Part shown: in pieces, positions 21,840-33,883 of the stretch | Layout: each line of letters opens with the position of its first letter | Numbering within the stretch: the stretch's first letter is position 1 | NCBI GenBank assembly: GCA_030220185.1 | Contig: JASPKZ010010273.1 | Coordinates: forward strand, 496,001-560,000 | Length of the DNA: 64,000 nucleotides | Direction: 5' to 3' | DNA from: Diploptera punctata | Taxonomy: Eukaryota > Arthropoda > Insecta > Blattodea > Blaberidae | Position numbers and translations under genes: made by a program | The notes under the pieces: generated by a model | The model's database searches: none | Seen by the model: the letters and a program-made list of their open reading frames with translations, nothing else | Told to the model about the DNA's origin: nothing

Positions 21840-22338
21840 CACAGATTTTGAGAGTAGAGAAAGGAAAAAAAAACTATTGTATATAAACTGGCGAGTTTTT
21901 TTTCCAAAAATCAGACTGGAGACGGGGACCGAAGCGTTCGCTTCAGGTCCCCCGGGGACGAGTGGAGCGCTTCATGGGTAAGATTGCAACTTCCTAATAT
22001 TTTCATCCTAAAAAGGATCATGTTTTTTAAAAATGGTCGATTCTTGAATTTAGTAACTTTAGAATAATTTGTCTTATTATTAAAAATATGCTTTATCAAA
22101 TGAGAAGACCAAAGGGTCGAACAAACTTAAAAATTAAAGATTAATAATCTACAGTTGATTTAGTGGAACTCTCTCTGAGTAATATCAAGATTTCAATCAA
22201 TTTGGCGCGATTCAACATGGCGACTTTTAGCTTCCTTTATTAAAATATTTTATCTGGTTTTTGTTTTAATATATTTTTATATATTGTTAAGATTTAAAAT
22301 AAATGTTTTGTTTTATGGTTTTATGTGTTTCTGTGTAC
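21840..22338 (+). repeat. Diverged solo-LTR-like segment related to the adjacent LTR element
   Basis: It follows the layout of the 909-bp LTRs: TATATAAACTGG near 21880, a G+C-rich block (GACGGGGACCGAAGCG..GTCCCCCGGGG), CATGGGTAA, AGACCAAAGGGTC (LTR: GGACCAAATGGTCC), then CAACATGGCGACTTTTAGC (LTR: CAATGTGGCGATTTCAGC). Identity is low. It is probably an older relative into which the younger element inserted at 22339. Confidence 0.5.
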
Positions 22339-22343
22339 AAATG
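22339..22343. repeat. Target-site duplication AAATG (left) of LTR element
   Basis: AAATG here is repeated at 32653-32657, immediately outside the second LTR. Confidence 0.8.
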
Positions 22344-23252
22344 TGTTATACTACACTAAGGGCCTAAATGCAATAATAATAATATTCTATAAAAAGCCGA
22401 TAAAGAATAGACACATATACATGTGTATTATACCAAAAAAATAGGGCATAAAAATTCACCCTTTAAATGCGGATTAAAATCTTAATCCAAATATACATAA
22501 GTGTTTTATAGATAAAAAACTAAGGAAAAAATTATTATAAAATGACTATTTCAATTCAATATATTTGTCAAACAACGAAGACACACTTACGAAATCTTAT
22601 ATAATATCAAAAACAACTTATTAGTTTCAACCTAATAGGAAATTCTTACGAAACCTTATGTAACCCAAACACATTAGGGAAGAAGTTAAAAACACCTTAT
22701 ATAATTTGACCCTGAAGATACTAGGAATATTACTACAGATGGGGCAAGAAATAGGGCTTCCATTAGCTTTAGGGGATGGTGAAAGATGAAGATAATAATA
22801 TAAAAGCCGGGATTTTTGAGTGGAAAAGGGAGAACAGCAGCGGACCGATTGCGGTCCACCCCGGCGGTGCCCAGCGGGCCGGTGGCAACTACATGGGTAA
22901 TATGAAAACTTTCTTTCATTTTTGGTCATTTTCAGACTTAGAATTAAAATAAGGGACCAAATGGTCCCAGAAACTTAATATAACGAACAAAGTTGAATAT
23001 TTTTACGTTTGACAATGTGGCGATTTCAGCTGTTTTAAATAACTTTTTTATATGTTATGGTTTCAATATCTCTTTATGTTTGAATTTATTTTAATAAATT
23101 ATGTTAATTTTTCGTTTACTGTGATTTAATATGTTTAATTGTAGAACTCTTCCTCCAAAACCAAGGCCAACCGCTCGGGCCTAAGACCACTTAAACAATA
23201 GGGAACTTAACGCTATCATTACGCAGGGGCTTAACAGACGCGGCGCGTAATA
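22344..23252 (+). repeat. 5' LTR (909 bp) of LTR retrotransposon
   Basis: Starts TGTTATACTACACTAAGG and ends GCGTAATA, where the 3' LTR has the canonical ..ACA. It contains a TATA box TATAAAAG at 22799-22806, a G+C-rich hairpin-prone stretch just after it, and AATAAA at 23093-23098. By eye, roughly 20 differences separate it from the 3' LTR (about 2%), which suggests a fairly recent insertion. Confidence 0.9.
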
Positions 23253-23255
23253 TTC

Positions 23256-23279
23256 TGGTGACTGGCGGTGGGATATTCG
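23256..23279 (+). promoter_or_regulatory. Primer-binding-site-like sequence
   Basis: TGGTGACTGGCGGTGGGATA lies three bases after the 5' LTR. TGG matches the CCA tail of a tRNA, and GTGGGAT..TCG is complementary to a T-arm such as CGAATCCCAC found in insect tRNA-Leu. The match in the acceptor part is not exact to any tRNA I know, so the tRNA identity is tentative. Confidence 0.5.
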
Positions 23280-24849
23280 TGAAAACAATGTTCTATTATT
23301 ATTGTCACGGATAAAGAAACGAACCTTAGACCACAAAATTAACCTTCAATTCATACACAGTAAAAATCTATATGTTTTTTTTTTCAATCGGGAAGAGAAG
23401 AGTCACATTGGCACAGAGAGAAACCAGAAAATCTTCAACTTTGGGACATTATTATTATTTAACTGGCTTTAGGTTATTTTATTTTGTTTTTTTTGGATCT
23501 AATTTTAGGATGTTTATGGACAATGGGTAAAGTTTGAATATATCGCTGTTTTTAGGTTATATTTTAGGTATTGATGTTTTTCAACGCATGTTTTATTTTT
23601 CTAGGCATAATTAAGGCTTTTTTTTACAATGGGTAAACTTTTGGATATATACGACAATTTTGGTGTTGTTGATAATTTTTTTTAGGTGTTATTTTTTTAA
23701 TAGGCAGACATTTATATGTACATTAATTTTTTTTCTAGGCTATGTTATATGTTATGTTCATTTTCGAACTTGATTTTTTGATACATATAAGTTTTATGAA
23801 TTATTTTGGTGTTGTTTCAGTCAGATGATATATTTTTGGGTATTAACCTAGGTTATGATATTTTTTTTTTTATTTGTTGTAATGAAAGTGATTTAGTTTT
23901 GTTTGTTGTGTGGCAATATCTCATCCAATGTTAATAATTGTACGTGTATAATGACAATAATTTATTATTTCGTCTATCGGTAAGACGTGGCACGATCATA
24001 TGTACACATAAATCATTTCTGAAAGCATCACCACGAGAGATAAGCCCAAAGGATCATAGGTTGCTTTTACACGCCACTAGATTGGGATTTTTTTTTGTCA
24101 TAGTGAATTTTTTTTGAAAGGGTAATAAATATAAGCAAACAAGATGGCGGACACCTCTTATACTTACGCCACTAATGCACTGAATACGTTTTGTACTATG
24201 TAAACATTCATTTTTTTTTATATATTCACGTAAAACACGATCTTGGATATCCTACTAAATCATGGATAGAGATAGGATACGGAAAATTAATTAATGGTTT
24301 ATTAACTAGGTAGCTTGTTTTGTTAGGAAAAAATGGAAGTGGCCGACGTATAGTTTTTCTTCAATTGGCAACAGAGCCATCTAACGGAGCTCGGTTAAAC
24401 ATTACAACCACCCCGTAGGAAACTAAGTCCCTATCCATCTCAATCAAATAAAATTCTACTTATATTCGGGCTAATAATCAAGAATTATTGTTGACATAAA
24501 TACAAGAAAAATAAATCGATTAATATTTAAGTCTCCATGTAACAACTCGTGCATCCACGCTGGAACCTTTGCCCCAATGCTAGTTTGGTAATTATTCTTG
24601 GCCCACGTAAGGCTCAAGGAACCGCAGTAGGGAAGACTTACGTGAATGATTTATATTTGGAAAATAAATTAACGATTATTCTAATAAGAAGACTATAAAA
24701 ATTTAATTACAAAAAAGAATAACCGAAAACTAGCAGGAAAATAGTTAGGGAGTTGGAAAACGTAAAACTCAGAGGATTTGTAAATAGAGTAATAACGTGA
24801 AAAATGAAGTAACATTTAAAGTAACATATTCCCCTACCGGAGATCTTGA

Positions 24850-25110
24850 GGTAACGGAAATGTTAGGGCTCCCAATATTTCTAGACAATCAGCACTTAAT
24901 GTCAGCCGGGTTATCAGCCCTGCGTGACGGCCGCCCTTTCCCAGAACAAGAGTCTGGTACTCCTTTCAGTTAGAGGCTGAAGCGACCCCAGGGCCATAGT
25001 GCCGCCAGAAGGTCTAGATCAGGTTAACAATCCTAAAACACACCGGGACTTGAACCCCCGACGTTTCGGCTTGTAGCGCAGTACTTTAACCACTATGTTA
25101 GTAGAAATAA
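24850..25110 (-). mobile_element. SINE family E insertion inside the LTR element
   Basis: The minus strand begins with a tRNA-like head (CATAGTGGTTAAAGTACTGC.., B box GGGGTTCAAGTCCCGG) and continues with the body shared with 8925-9115. It is nested in the LTR element interior, so it is younger than that insertion. Confidence 0.6.
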
Positions 25111-26639
25111 ATATTAATACTAAATATATCAAAGAAATTTTATAATACCGATTTGTCACTGGAAATGATCTAGGATTTATATGGTATGGCGAGCACCGTA
25201 TTATATTTAGGAACGTTTTCAGTAAAGACAGAAGGAACTACTAGCTGCGTGATTTAAATTTAATAATAATAAAACACACACTAAAATAATAATCAACACA
25301 CGAAGTCGGGTACAAATCATACATTCATAATGCGAGATAATGGAAGAGATTGGAGGACAAATAAAATAATAATAATATTAGGGAACGTTCAAGAAAATAG
25401 AAGTTTTCTGAATAATAGATATGAACTCACCAGCGTGGAAAATTGAAAAATCGCCATCTTGAGAGATATATTGAATTGAGAAACACGACCTTCATTTACA
25501 TGCAGAAGACTGATGTCATTTAGGAGGTCAAATAGCTGTAAACTTCCAGCTGATTCTGGAATGTGTTTATTTTTGGAAGTGAAAGTTTGACTTCCTTCAG
25601 GGTAATATTCAATTGTACAAGCATCTAGTTAGCAGACAATTCAGAGGGACACCATATACATACATGCAATAAATACTATTATTTTTTTTCGGTCGTAAGG
25701 GAACGTAATGGAAAATAAAGAAATGATAGATATTAATAACAACTTAAGGGATTAGCAGTTAAGGAAAAGTGGCATTTTAGTAAAATACAGAATGGAAAAG
25801 GGGCCTGGAAACTTAAAACTTAGAGAGACATCGAACAGAGGGGAATAGGGAATTAGCACAATCAAAAGATGAACTCAACTAATGAGGAATGTAGATTCTA
25901 GTTTCGAAAACAGAGAGTATGGAAAAGGGGCATGGAAACTTCGGATGAATTAGAGAGAACTCGATCAAAAGCGGGAATTGAGATTAGCGCAATAATAACA
26001 AAGCAGACACCACACACCTCCCTAAGGGAAATAACATTACTGAGGGATTTCCAATTCGAGACTCATAGAAAGGAAGACGACCGAACGTCAGGTTAAATAA
26101 TAACTTAAAATAATTTTTTTATTAACCTCTCATGCGGTGTTGAGAGATTTACAACAATGCCGGCGGGCGCATTCTGTGAAAATTTCGACTACAATGTGAG
26201 ACGTTTCTAAATCATGAGTCAAGTAAATCAAAAGTAAAATCAAGGAGGCTAGCGCAATTAAGGGAGGACTCGCTTGATCCGTAATTCAGATTTAGGTTTC
26301 GGAAGCAAAGGAATGGAAATTCTGAAATAAATAAGAGAGAGCTCGAACAGGATAAAAGAAGGATAGACTGATGCTTACAGAAGTGTAGACTGATGCTTAC
26401 AGAAGTGATAACAGTAGACTGATGCTTACAGAAATGATAAAAGGAAGGATAGACTTATTCCCAGAAATATTTTCTTTTCGGCTGTATCATGGTTGTTTTT
26501 TTTTGGGGGGTGAAAATTAGGATACTTGGCAAACAAACATCGACGAATAACCCTCAAGGATAGGATGCTAGAGATTAGTTATGATATCCTCGTGTGATTA
26601 ATAGGATATACCCTGGGATAACAAACTAAACTGTTAACA

Positions 26640-26935
26640 TTAATGAAGATCCTAAAACTTAATAAAAAAATATATAATAATAATTCACGGTAATTTAATA
26701 AACCACAATAATAATGACAGTAACTATGTTAATAATAATAAAAATGACATCAGTAATAACAATAAACCTTAACGATCATAATAATAAAAATAAAATCAAA
26801 TTACCAGTATTGATAATGTATAATGATAATAATAAAACACAGTAAATTATAACTAACAATAATAATGATACTAATAACAATTCACAGTAAATTAATAATA
26901 ATAATAATAATAATACAAATAATAATTCACAGTAA

Positions 26936-26979
<44 letters not shown>

Positions 26980-27060
26980 AAATAATAATTCACAGTAAAT
27001 TAATAATAATAATAACAATGATAATAAGAATAATAATAAAAATAATTCACGGTAAATTAA
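26640..27060. repeat. (TAA)n microsatellite with interspersed CAGTAAATTA units
   Basis: Runs of AAT/TAA alternate with AATTCACAGTAAATTAATAA, which occurs at least four times. Long isoleucine- or leucine-rich open frames here are artefacts of the triplet repeat. Confidence 0.9.
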
Positions 27061-28160
27061 TTCAGATTAAGAAGGGAGGATGTGCATTATCCAACTTGGT
27101 TTGAGAAAAATATATACGTATTACAAAGAGAACGGAAGGGGGCATGGGAACTTAGGAAAATTTATAAACTTTTTGAAATACAGAAATGACCGAAAACAAA
27201 TTAATTTATTCCCATAGCAATTTAGGAGATGGAGGCTAGGATACTTCACCAATAGTTGGGGGTCTTAATCGATCTAGTAGAAGGTATTATCATATAAATT
27301 TGGAATTTCAAGTGCTACACTGAATAATATTTCTAAAGGAAATTACACAACAATTATTATACTCAGCCGATCAGGACGCTTGACTGAGGTGGCTACAGGA
27401 GGAAACAGAGAAAGAATCTGCGGCCGAGATCTCTCCCTCTGTATACCTTGATAGCATGTCAGTTAGGACTAATGACCAGTCGAGTATTAGACACACACAC
27501 ATATGAGATATGACATATTTCGAAAATAGATGGAAACTAGATCGCTTAAGACCCTTCATATTGAGGCCTACGAGGGATAATAAAAGGATAGGCTACAACT
27601 TAGGTCAATCTAGGCTAGGTAACGTTAGAAATACACAAACAGAGATGAAACTTTTACATAGTCGCACACGGGGATACAAGTTGGGAAGGACTAAGGACCC
27701 TTTTGGAGAGGTTTTGGCCTCGAAAATTTGGCGAGTTGCCTGAACACTTCGCCAACAAGCTAGGCAGGTGCAAGTCGGAAGGTGGGGCACCCCCGTTATG
27801 ACATGATCTAGAGACTGAGAACTCCAAAATGATCTTGGGGCACTGGCCATAAAACCTTGCCGGCTTGGCACTGACGTTAGGGACCATATGGAACATCGTT
27901 GTTTAGGGAAGGATAGGCATCGGGGAATTAACAATAAAGGAAACTAAGAGGAAACAAGGAAACATAGAAACAAATGAAAGCACAATACAATTACGGGAAA
28001 AGAGACCCACGGAAAACTGTCATGATACCCGGGTTTAGGGAGTGATGATGGCAATAGGGGAACCCCATCAAAAAGATCAGGATAAAATCCACTTTTCCGA
28101 TGAGGCGGCGTCCATGAGTTCAAAAAGGCTCTCCCTAAGGTTAATGTCCTGAGGCAGCAG

Positions 28161-28530
28161 GATGAGAGGGGTGTCAGGAAGGAACCGAGTCACTGTTGAT
28201 GAGGATGGGAGCACCCCGGCCTCCACTTCGTGGTCGTGCAAGGGATAACCGAGTCACCGTTGTCGAAGGTCGAGCCCATTCCTGGTCTTCATGGTCGTGC
28301 AAGGTGAATTCGCTGGCTCGCCCGACAGGAGAAATAGCGAGACAGGAATCGCAAAGATGAGAGGGGTGGGGTTAGGAAGGAACCGAGTCACTGTTGACGA
28401 AGATGGGAGCATCCCGGCCTCCACTTCGTGGTCGTGCAAGGGATAACCGAGTCACCGTTGTCGGAGGTCGAGCCCATTCTTGGTCTTCATGGTCGTGCAA
28501 GGTGAATTGGTTAACCCACCCCAAGGATAC
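28161..28530. repeat. Two tandem copies of a 196-bp unit
   Basis: GATGAGAGGGGTG starts each unit (28161 and 28357). Both include AACCGAGTCACTGTTGA, CCGGCCTCCACTTCGTGGTC and CATGGTCGTGCAAGGTGAAT. The unit also has an internal repeat of CCGAGTCAC and TGGTCGTGCAAGG. G+C-rich compared with the neighbours. Confidence 0.85.
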
Positions 28531-28550
28531 ATAGCCGGGATTAGGAACTG

Positions 28551-28780
28551 AGGTGAGCAAGAGACGGACCCCGTCTGGGAGGATAGGATCTAATTCCCTT
28601 CTGGATGCAGTAGCGGACGTTGAGGAACCAACAGAGTTTCTAATGAACCCGAAGTTAGGCAGTGAGGTGAGCAAGAGACGGACCCCGTCTGGGAGGATAG
28701 GATTTAATTCCCTTCTGGATGCAGTAGCGGACGTTGAGGCACCAACAGGCTTTCTAAGAAAATACAAAAGAAAAAGATAG
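28551..28780 (+). repeat. Two tandem copies of a 114-bp (38-codon) unit
   Basis: AGGTGAGCAAGAGACGGACC occurs at 28551 and about 28665. The plus-strand frame from 28553 reads SKRRTPSGRIGSNSLLDAVA twice, 38 residues apart, with few changes. A length divisible by three and a stop-free frame suggest past coding, but the frame is only 75 codons and has no family I recognise. Confidence 0.75.
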
Positions 28781-29000
28781 AATTAGGAAGGACAGGATGC
28801 CAGGAAAACCGCGAAGAAAAGTCGTACGCACACATGGATATGGTCATAACGAAGGAACAATGAATAATAGACAGGGACGTCAGATACGTTGGGACACTAA
28901 AGAAGAAGAATACTAAAGGAAACACAGATATTACGATTGTGCGACCGACGAGTAGAGCCAAGAGAGACAGATTGACCTAAGTAGGGATATTACATACAAA

Positions 29001-29669
29001 AGAGGTTAAACACATTAGGTAGGGAGATCTCGGAAATTAGAGGTTAAACACATAGGGAAATACGAGGAGGATACAAAGAGGTTAAACACATACAGTAATA
29101 CATAAAAGGAGATCTCGGAAAATTAGAGGTTAAACACATAAGGTAGTACATAAAAGGAGATCACAGAGATTAGAGGTTAAACACTTAGGGAAGTGCATGA
29201 AATTAGAGGTTAAACACTTAGGGAAGTGCATGAAATTAGAGGTTAAACACTTAGGGAAGTGCATGAAATTAGAGGTTAAACACATAAGGAATACAGGGAG
29301 TTAGAGGTTAAATACTTAAGGTACTACATAAAATTAGAGGAAGCTCATAAGGAACACACGAAATTAGAGGTTAAACTCATAAGGTACTACAGGAAATTAG
29401 GGGTTAAACACATAGGGTTGTACACGAAATTAGAGGTTAAACTCATAGAGTTGTACACGAAAATAGAGGTTAAACACATAGGGTTGTGCACGATATTAGA
29501 GGTTAAACACATAGGGTTGGACATGAACTTAGAGGTTAAAACCATATGTAAGATAGGGAATAAGTCTACACGTATGAGACCAGGAACTAACTCAATAACG
29601 TAAATGGTAATTAAGAGGAAACAAAGGATAAGAAATGAAAAAGGGAGAGGTTAAACCCATAGGTAAGAT
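29001..29669 (+). repeat. Minisatellite, about 17 copies of a 33-bp unit
   Basis: Every unit begins AGAGGTTAAACACATAGGG or a close variant. The central units are 33 bp, the first few are longer (38-48 bp) through an insertion AAAAGGAGATC. From 29418 the plus frame is open for 61 codons and reads an 11-residue repeat like LEVKHIGLYTK. Located in the interior of the LTR element. Confidence 0.9.
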
Positions 29670-29757
29670 GGGGACCCAAGACACGGAATAAAGTCCACGC
29701 ATAATCAGGAGTTATGGAAAGAAAATTAAATACAGAAATTCAAGAAACCAAATGAGA

Positions 29758-30010
29758 TATTGCCGAACGAATCAGGAAAGGCTTAAGGAAATATTGCCGA
29801 GCGAATTAGGAAAGACTTAAGGAAACAACACCATTTAGATTTTTTTTTATTAAGTTAACTCTGTAGGCTATAACACGGGAATTCGACCGATAAATTAGAA
29901 GCGAGAGTATTTAAGACGCAAAGACGCATTTTTATCAAGTTAACTCAGTAGGCTGTAATACGGGAAATCGACAGGAGTATTAGAAGCGAGAATTTAAGAT
30001 GCAAGACGCA
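29758..30010. repeat. Two further short tandem duplications in the LTR element
   Basis: ATTGCCGAACGAATCAGGAA is duplicated at about 29758 and 29792. GTTAACTCTGTAGGCTATAA..TTAGAAGCGAGA..AAGACGC is duplicated at about 29855 and 29939. Confidence 0.75.
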
Positions 30011-31724
30011 TCCCGGATTGAAGAAAGGAAATGCTCTCACAATCAGGACCTCACGAGGGAATGATATACGGAATTCAGGTTACTTAATCGTACTAAGTAG
30101 TATTTACATCTTAAAGCCCTAGCGATTTATGTGTAGGCGAGCACACTCGATCGAACCCAGGACTCAAAGAAGGAAAATCAAAATTGAAATTTTATCCAAA
30201 CAATGGAAGGTTGAAAACCGGCGGTAAAATACGGTGAGATACTGACAATTTTTGAACCTAGTAAAACCTGAATTGCAATAAGGGCGTAAATGATTCGTGA
30301 GAAATCATAAGACCAGAAACATAAGAGCATTTCCTTTGCAACTTGAGGCTAGCTATAAAGGACAAATAGGAACATGGGTGCACTAAACTAAACAATACAT
30401 GTAGATAACAATGAGATCTAAAGCCAGGACGTCTAATATACAATTAGGTAGACTAAACATTCAATGACCAGGAATGATAAAGAGGATACGGACCCATGTA
30501 GTACGGGACAACCACCAAACCCATAATCGATGTTTTCCCAAGTTTTAACGAATGCCATAAGATTGCAGCTTCACGCCTGGACCTGCGGCCACCACCACGA
30601 CACCACAAGATGGGAGGCAGATTAAGTAGGGCCAGACTCACGGCGCATCCTATACATCTGAGGACGAGGGCAGCATAACGCTTCAAGGACCAACCACACC
30701 CTGTACATCTAAGGACGCAGGGCAGCTGCCAGGACCATCTACACATCTCGTGTCGGAGCATAAGATAAGTGAATGTCCAGACTCGCAACCAGCTAAGACA
30801 AACACCTCATTAGCAGTAAAAAAAAAAAAACAAACCCAGGCCATTATAAAAAATAATAACGACTTTCTCCAACGCCAAACCTTGGCCTAACTTCCTTCAG
30901 CCCAATTTTGTCCTATAGAAGTGTCAAGAAAACAAACTCCACATCAAGATTAATTCCTATCAAACCTTTCACAAGTTCTCCTTGGACCTAACTGGGTTTT
31001 GAAACTAGGCATACCTAAATCAAAGGCCTACCTGGACCAACGGCAGCTGAAACTGAACCACGACCTCAAGCATAAGAACATCGCATCCTCCATCAAGGCA
31101 AGCCTACACGAACCTGGACCTTCAAGCTAGCCACAGCAGACACCACAGTTTTTATAAGTTTTACAGTGATCCGGTTCACGGAATAGAACCGTCAGAGTGA
31201 ATAACAAAAGAAACCGTCGAAGTGCATAACAAAAGTAACGAAAAGTGATTAAGTGCGTCGGAAATAAATAAGAGTGAAAGTGCGTCGTTTCAAAAGAAAC
31301 CACAGAAGGTTTAAAACGAAGACGAGAAGATTTTTTTTTATATAGTCGATATTTTTTGTTTTTATTTCAGCAATAAACATTATTTTTCTTTAAACAATAG
31401 GCATATTGTATTAAAGCCGCAAAGGCTTGCTATGTTGTGATTTTTGTTTTTTTGAAGTATGGTGTTCTCACTAAGTAAACGGATCTTACGATATTTCGAC
31501 GCGAATTAAAGGTATCCGGGGCAATTTACAAGTAAAAAAAAAACAATCTAACCTCTTAGGATGAGAACAATATACTTCCAGGACAGATGGAATCGCCAAT
31601 TGACGACGTCAGTTCCACTCCCACTTAAAGATAAACTAATAAGATAAATGTCAGGACCAACCCCCGAGAGGTGAGAGATATCCTGTAAGGAAAAAAGACT
31701 TTCGGTTTTTCAACCCTACAGTCT

Positions 31725-31743
31725 TATTTAGGGGGGGGGGAAT
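31725..31743 (+). promoter_or_regulatory. Polypurine tract of the LTR element
   Basis: A run of about ten G after TTTA, then AAT, lies directly before the 3' LTR. This is the expected position of the plus-strand DNA primer. Confidence 0.7.
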
Positions 31744-32652
31744 TGTTATACTACACTAAGGGCCTAAATGCAATAATAATAACATTCTATAAAAAGCCGA
31801 TAAAGAATAGACACATATACATGTGTATTATACCAAAAAATAGGGCATAAATATTCACCCTTTAAATGCGGATTAAAATCTTAATCCAAATATACATAAG
31901 TGTTTTATAGATAAAAAACTAAGGAAAAAATTATTATAAAATGACTATTTCAATTCAATATATTTGTCAAACAATGAAGACACACTTACGAAATCTTATA
32001 TAATATCAAAAACAACTTATTAGTTTCAACCTAATAGGAAATTCTTACGAAACCTTATGTAACCCAAACACATTAGGGAAGAAGTTAAAAACACCTTATA
32101 TAATTTGGCCATGAAGATACTAGGAATATTACTACAGATGGGGCAAGAAATAGGGCTTCCATTAGCTTTAGGGGATGGTGAAAGGTGAAGATAATCATAT
32201 AAAAGCCGGGATTTTTGAGTGAAAAAGGCAGAACGGCAGCGGGACCGATTGCGGTCCCCCCCAGCGGGGCCCAGCGGGCCGGTGGCAACTACATGGGTAA
32301 TATGAAAACTTTCTTTCATTTTTGGTCATTTTCAGACTTAGAATTTAAATAAGGGACCAAATGGTCCTAGAAACTTAAGATAACGAACAAAGTTGAATAT
32401 TTTTACGTTTGACAATGTGGCGATTTCAGCTGTTTTAAATAACTTTTTTATATGTTATGGTTTCAATATCTCTTTATGTTTGAATTTATTTTAATAAATT
32501 ATGTTAATTTTTCGTTTACTGTGATTTAATATGTTTAATTGTAGAACTCTTCCTCCAAAACCAAGGCCAACCGCTCGGGCCTAAGACCACTTAAACAATA
32601 GGGAACTTAACGCTATCATTACGCAGGGGCTTAACAGACGCGCCGCGTAACA
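31744..32652 (+). repeat. 3' LTR (909 bp) of LTR retrotransposon
   Basis: Starts TGTTATACTACACTAAGG and ends GCGCCGCGTAACA, giving a TG...CA LTR, followed by AAATG (32653-32657). TATAAAAG is at 32198-32205. Same length as the 5' LTR with scattered substitutions and compensating small indels. Confidence 0.9.
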
Positions 32653-32654
32653 AA

Positions 32655-32935
32655 ATGTGATGTTAATGATGCAATGGTTTCCACAGGTTGTCTGATCTTT
32701 TAGTTTGTCTTTAAGACACTACACAATTTCCAAGCTATATTCTACCATAGCCAGTGCCCCATCTGTGGTTACAGATACAAGCGAACTCCATGAAAGATCA
32801 ATATTTTCTATTGCTTCTTCTACACATGATAATGCTAGTGCCCATTGTTGTATCTCACATTGGTGCTAGATCTAACAGCTCTTCTGTAACTTATAGTTCG
32901 AAGTTCACACCTCTAACAAAAAAAAAATGTCATTT
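32655..32935 (-). pseudogene. hAT-type transposase fragment
   Basis: Minus-strand translation reads IENIDLSWSSLVSVTTDGAL, then AMVE and CGNHCIIN. L-V-S-V-T-T-D-G-A-P-A-M and the later H-C-I-I-H are hallmarks of hAT transposases of the GTF2IRD2/ZBED-like type; the D of TTDG is a catalytic-core residue. Interrupted and incomplete. It abuts the target duplication of the LTR element, so that element may have inserted into this hAT copy. Confidence 0.65.
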
Positions 32936-33136
32936 ATAGGCCTACTGTGCTGGAGAATCAACACTTTCATTTAGAGTTTAATAATTTTGTTTATATATTA
33001 TGCCAGATTATTGGTTTTAATTTTTAAAATGATAAATTGAGCTAGTTTATAAATTTTTATGAGTGATTTATAATTGTAAAGTGTGTGGATTTAAAATTGG
33101 TTAATATAATTTAAGTATGTTGAAATTTTACTTTGT

Positions 33137-33172
<36 letters not shown>

Positions 33173-33220
33173 CTTTAAAATCTTTTACTGTAATGCTTTA
33201 ATTAAAAAACAGTAATCAAT

Positions 33221-33595
33221 TTAATGATAGAGACAAAAAAACTTTTTCAAGCCAAATTTATCAACAAATACAAGCTGAAGAAAATGCAATAAAATTACAA
33301 CTTCCATTAACTTGTGAAAAATACTGTATATGGCGTGTAACAATTGTGCGAGAAAGACTAATTGCGTCAAATAACTCAATTTGATTTGGGACAACAATTC
33401 AACTATTTTCTTACAGTCTTTCTTAAATTTGTCATCAGAAACCTGCGTCATGATTCCCCAATATGCATTGCAATTTTGGTAGCTGACACAAACAAATGAC
33501 CCACAAGCAGACGGTTCTGCCTGCAATAACCATAATAATAGCTGACGTCCATCCATAGTAATTCTGCCCGAAGGCAGGTCCTTCGCTGCAATCAT
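33221..33595 (-). other. Unidentified open frame between two hAT fragments
   Basis: 124 codons with a start, no stop, and mixed residues (for example DDKFKKDCKKIVELLSQIKL), so it is more protein-like than the surrounding chance frames. I recognise no family. It might be a diverged part of the flanking hAT transposase or a chance frame. Confidence 0.3.
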
Positions 33596-33604
33596 AGCAT
33601 TTTC

Positions 33605-33883
33605 ATGCTATGCTTCCAGCTTTACTAGGGAATTGTAGGTGTAGTAGCTTCCCATTGCTTTCCATACTGGTGAAGGATGATAAGGATAATGATAAGGATG
33701 ATGATGATGATGGCCATATGATTTCGGGGACCATTTGAACCTTAAATTTTTCCTGACATTTGTCTTACAGGTGAGGAAAAACCCTGATAAAAACCTCACC
33801 CAGAAAAACTGCCCCAGCCAGGGATCGAACCCGGGCCCGCTGCGTGATAAGGCAGCACGCTACCTTGAAACCACAGCGGTGGA
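33605..33883 (-). mobile_element. SINE family B, tRNA-derived
   Basis: The minus strand begins CCACCGCTGTGGTTTCAAGG.., with B box GGGTTCGATCCCTGG, then GGGCAGTTTTTCTGGGTGAG.. and a tail of ATC/ATCCTT repeats. The tRNA-like head plus a simple-repeat tail is a classic SINE layout. One copy in the window. Confidence 0.7.

Larger units (their letters stand above)
22344..32652 (+). mobile_element. Complete LTR retrotransposon without recognisable gag/pol (LARD-like)
   Basis: Two 909-bp direct LTRs, a 5-bp target duplication, a primer-binding-like site just after the 5' LTR and a G-run polypurine tract before the 3' LTR define an intact 10.3-kb provirus-like insertion. The interior (23253-31743) holds no protease, RT, RNase H or integrase motif on either strand and no frame over about 130 codons. 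It would have to move using proteins of another element. The interior has ordered tandem repeats and a SINE insertion. Large non-coding elements of this design are known as LARDs in plants. I am sure of the structure, less so of the class. Confidence 0.85.

Noticed and set aside
22627..22929. Frames of 77-100 codons starting MTKNERKF or MKESFHIT, repeated at 32026-32319
   Set aside because: They are within the two LTRs; the duplication comes from the LTR pair, and stops shift between copies, so no gene.
26776..27104. Long leucine- or isoleucine-rich open frames on both strands
   Set aside because: They are translations of the (TAA)n/(ATT)n microsatellite and carry no other signal.
27605..27934. 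109-codon minus-strand frame in a G+C-richer part of the LTR element
   Set aside because: No domain, no start context and an overlapping competing frame; not enough to call a gene.
29001..29669. Possible CRISPR array because of about 17 regular 33-bp repeats
   Set aside because: Units are contiguous or nearly so, without unique spacers, and the genome is eukaryotic; it is a minisatellite.
33141..33170. (AT)n run as a possible regulatory or origin element
   Set aside because: Plain microsatellite; similar runs occur at 36163, 43318, 52867, 57007 and 59476.
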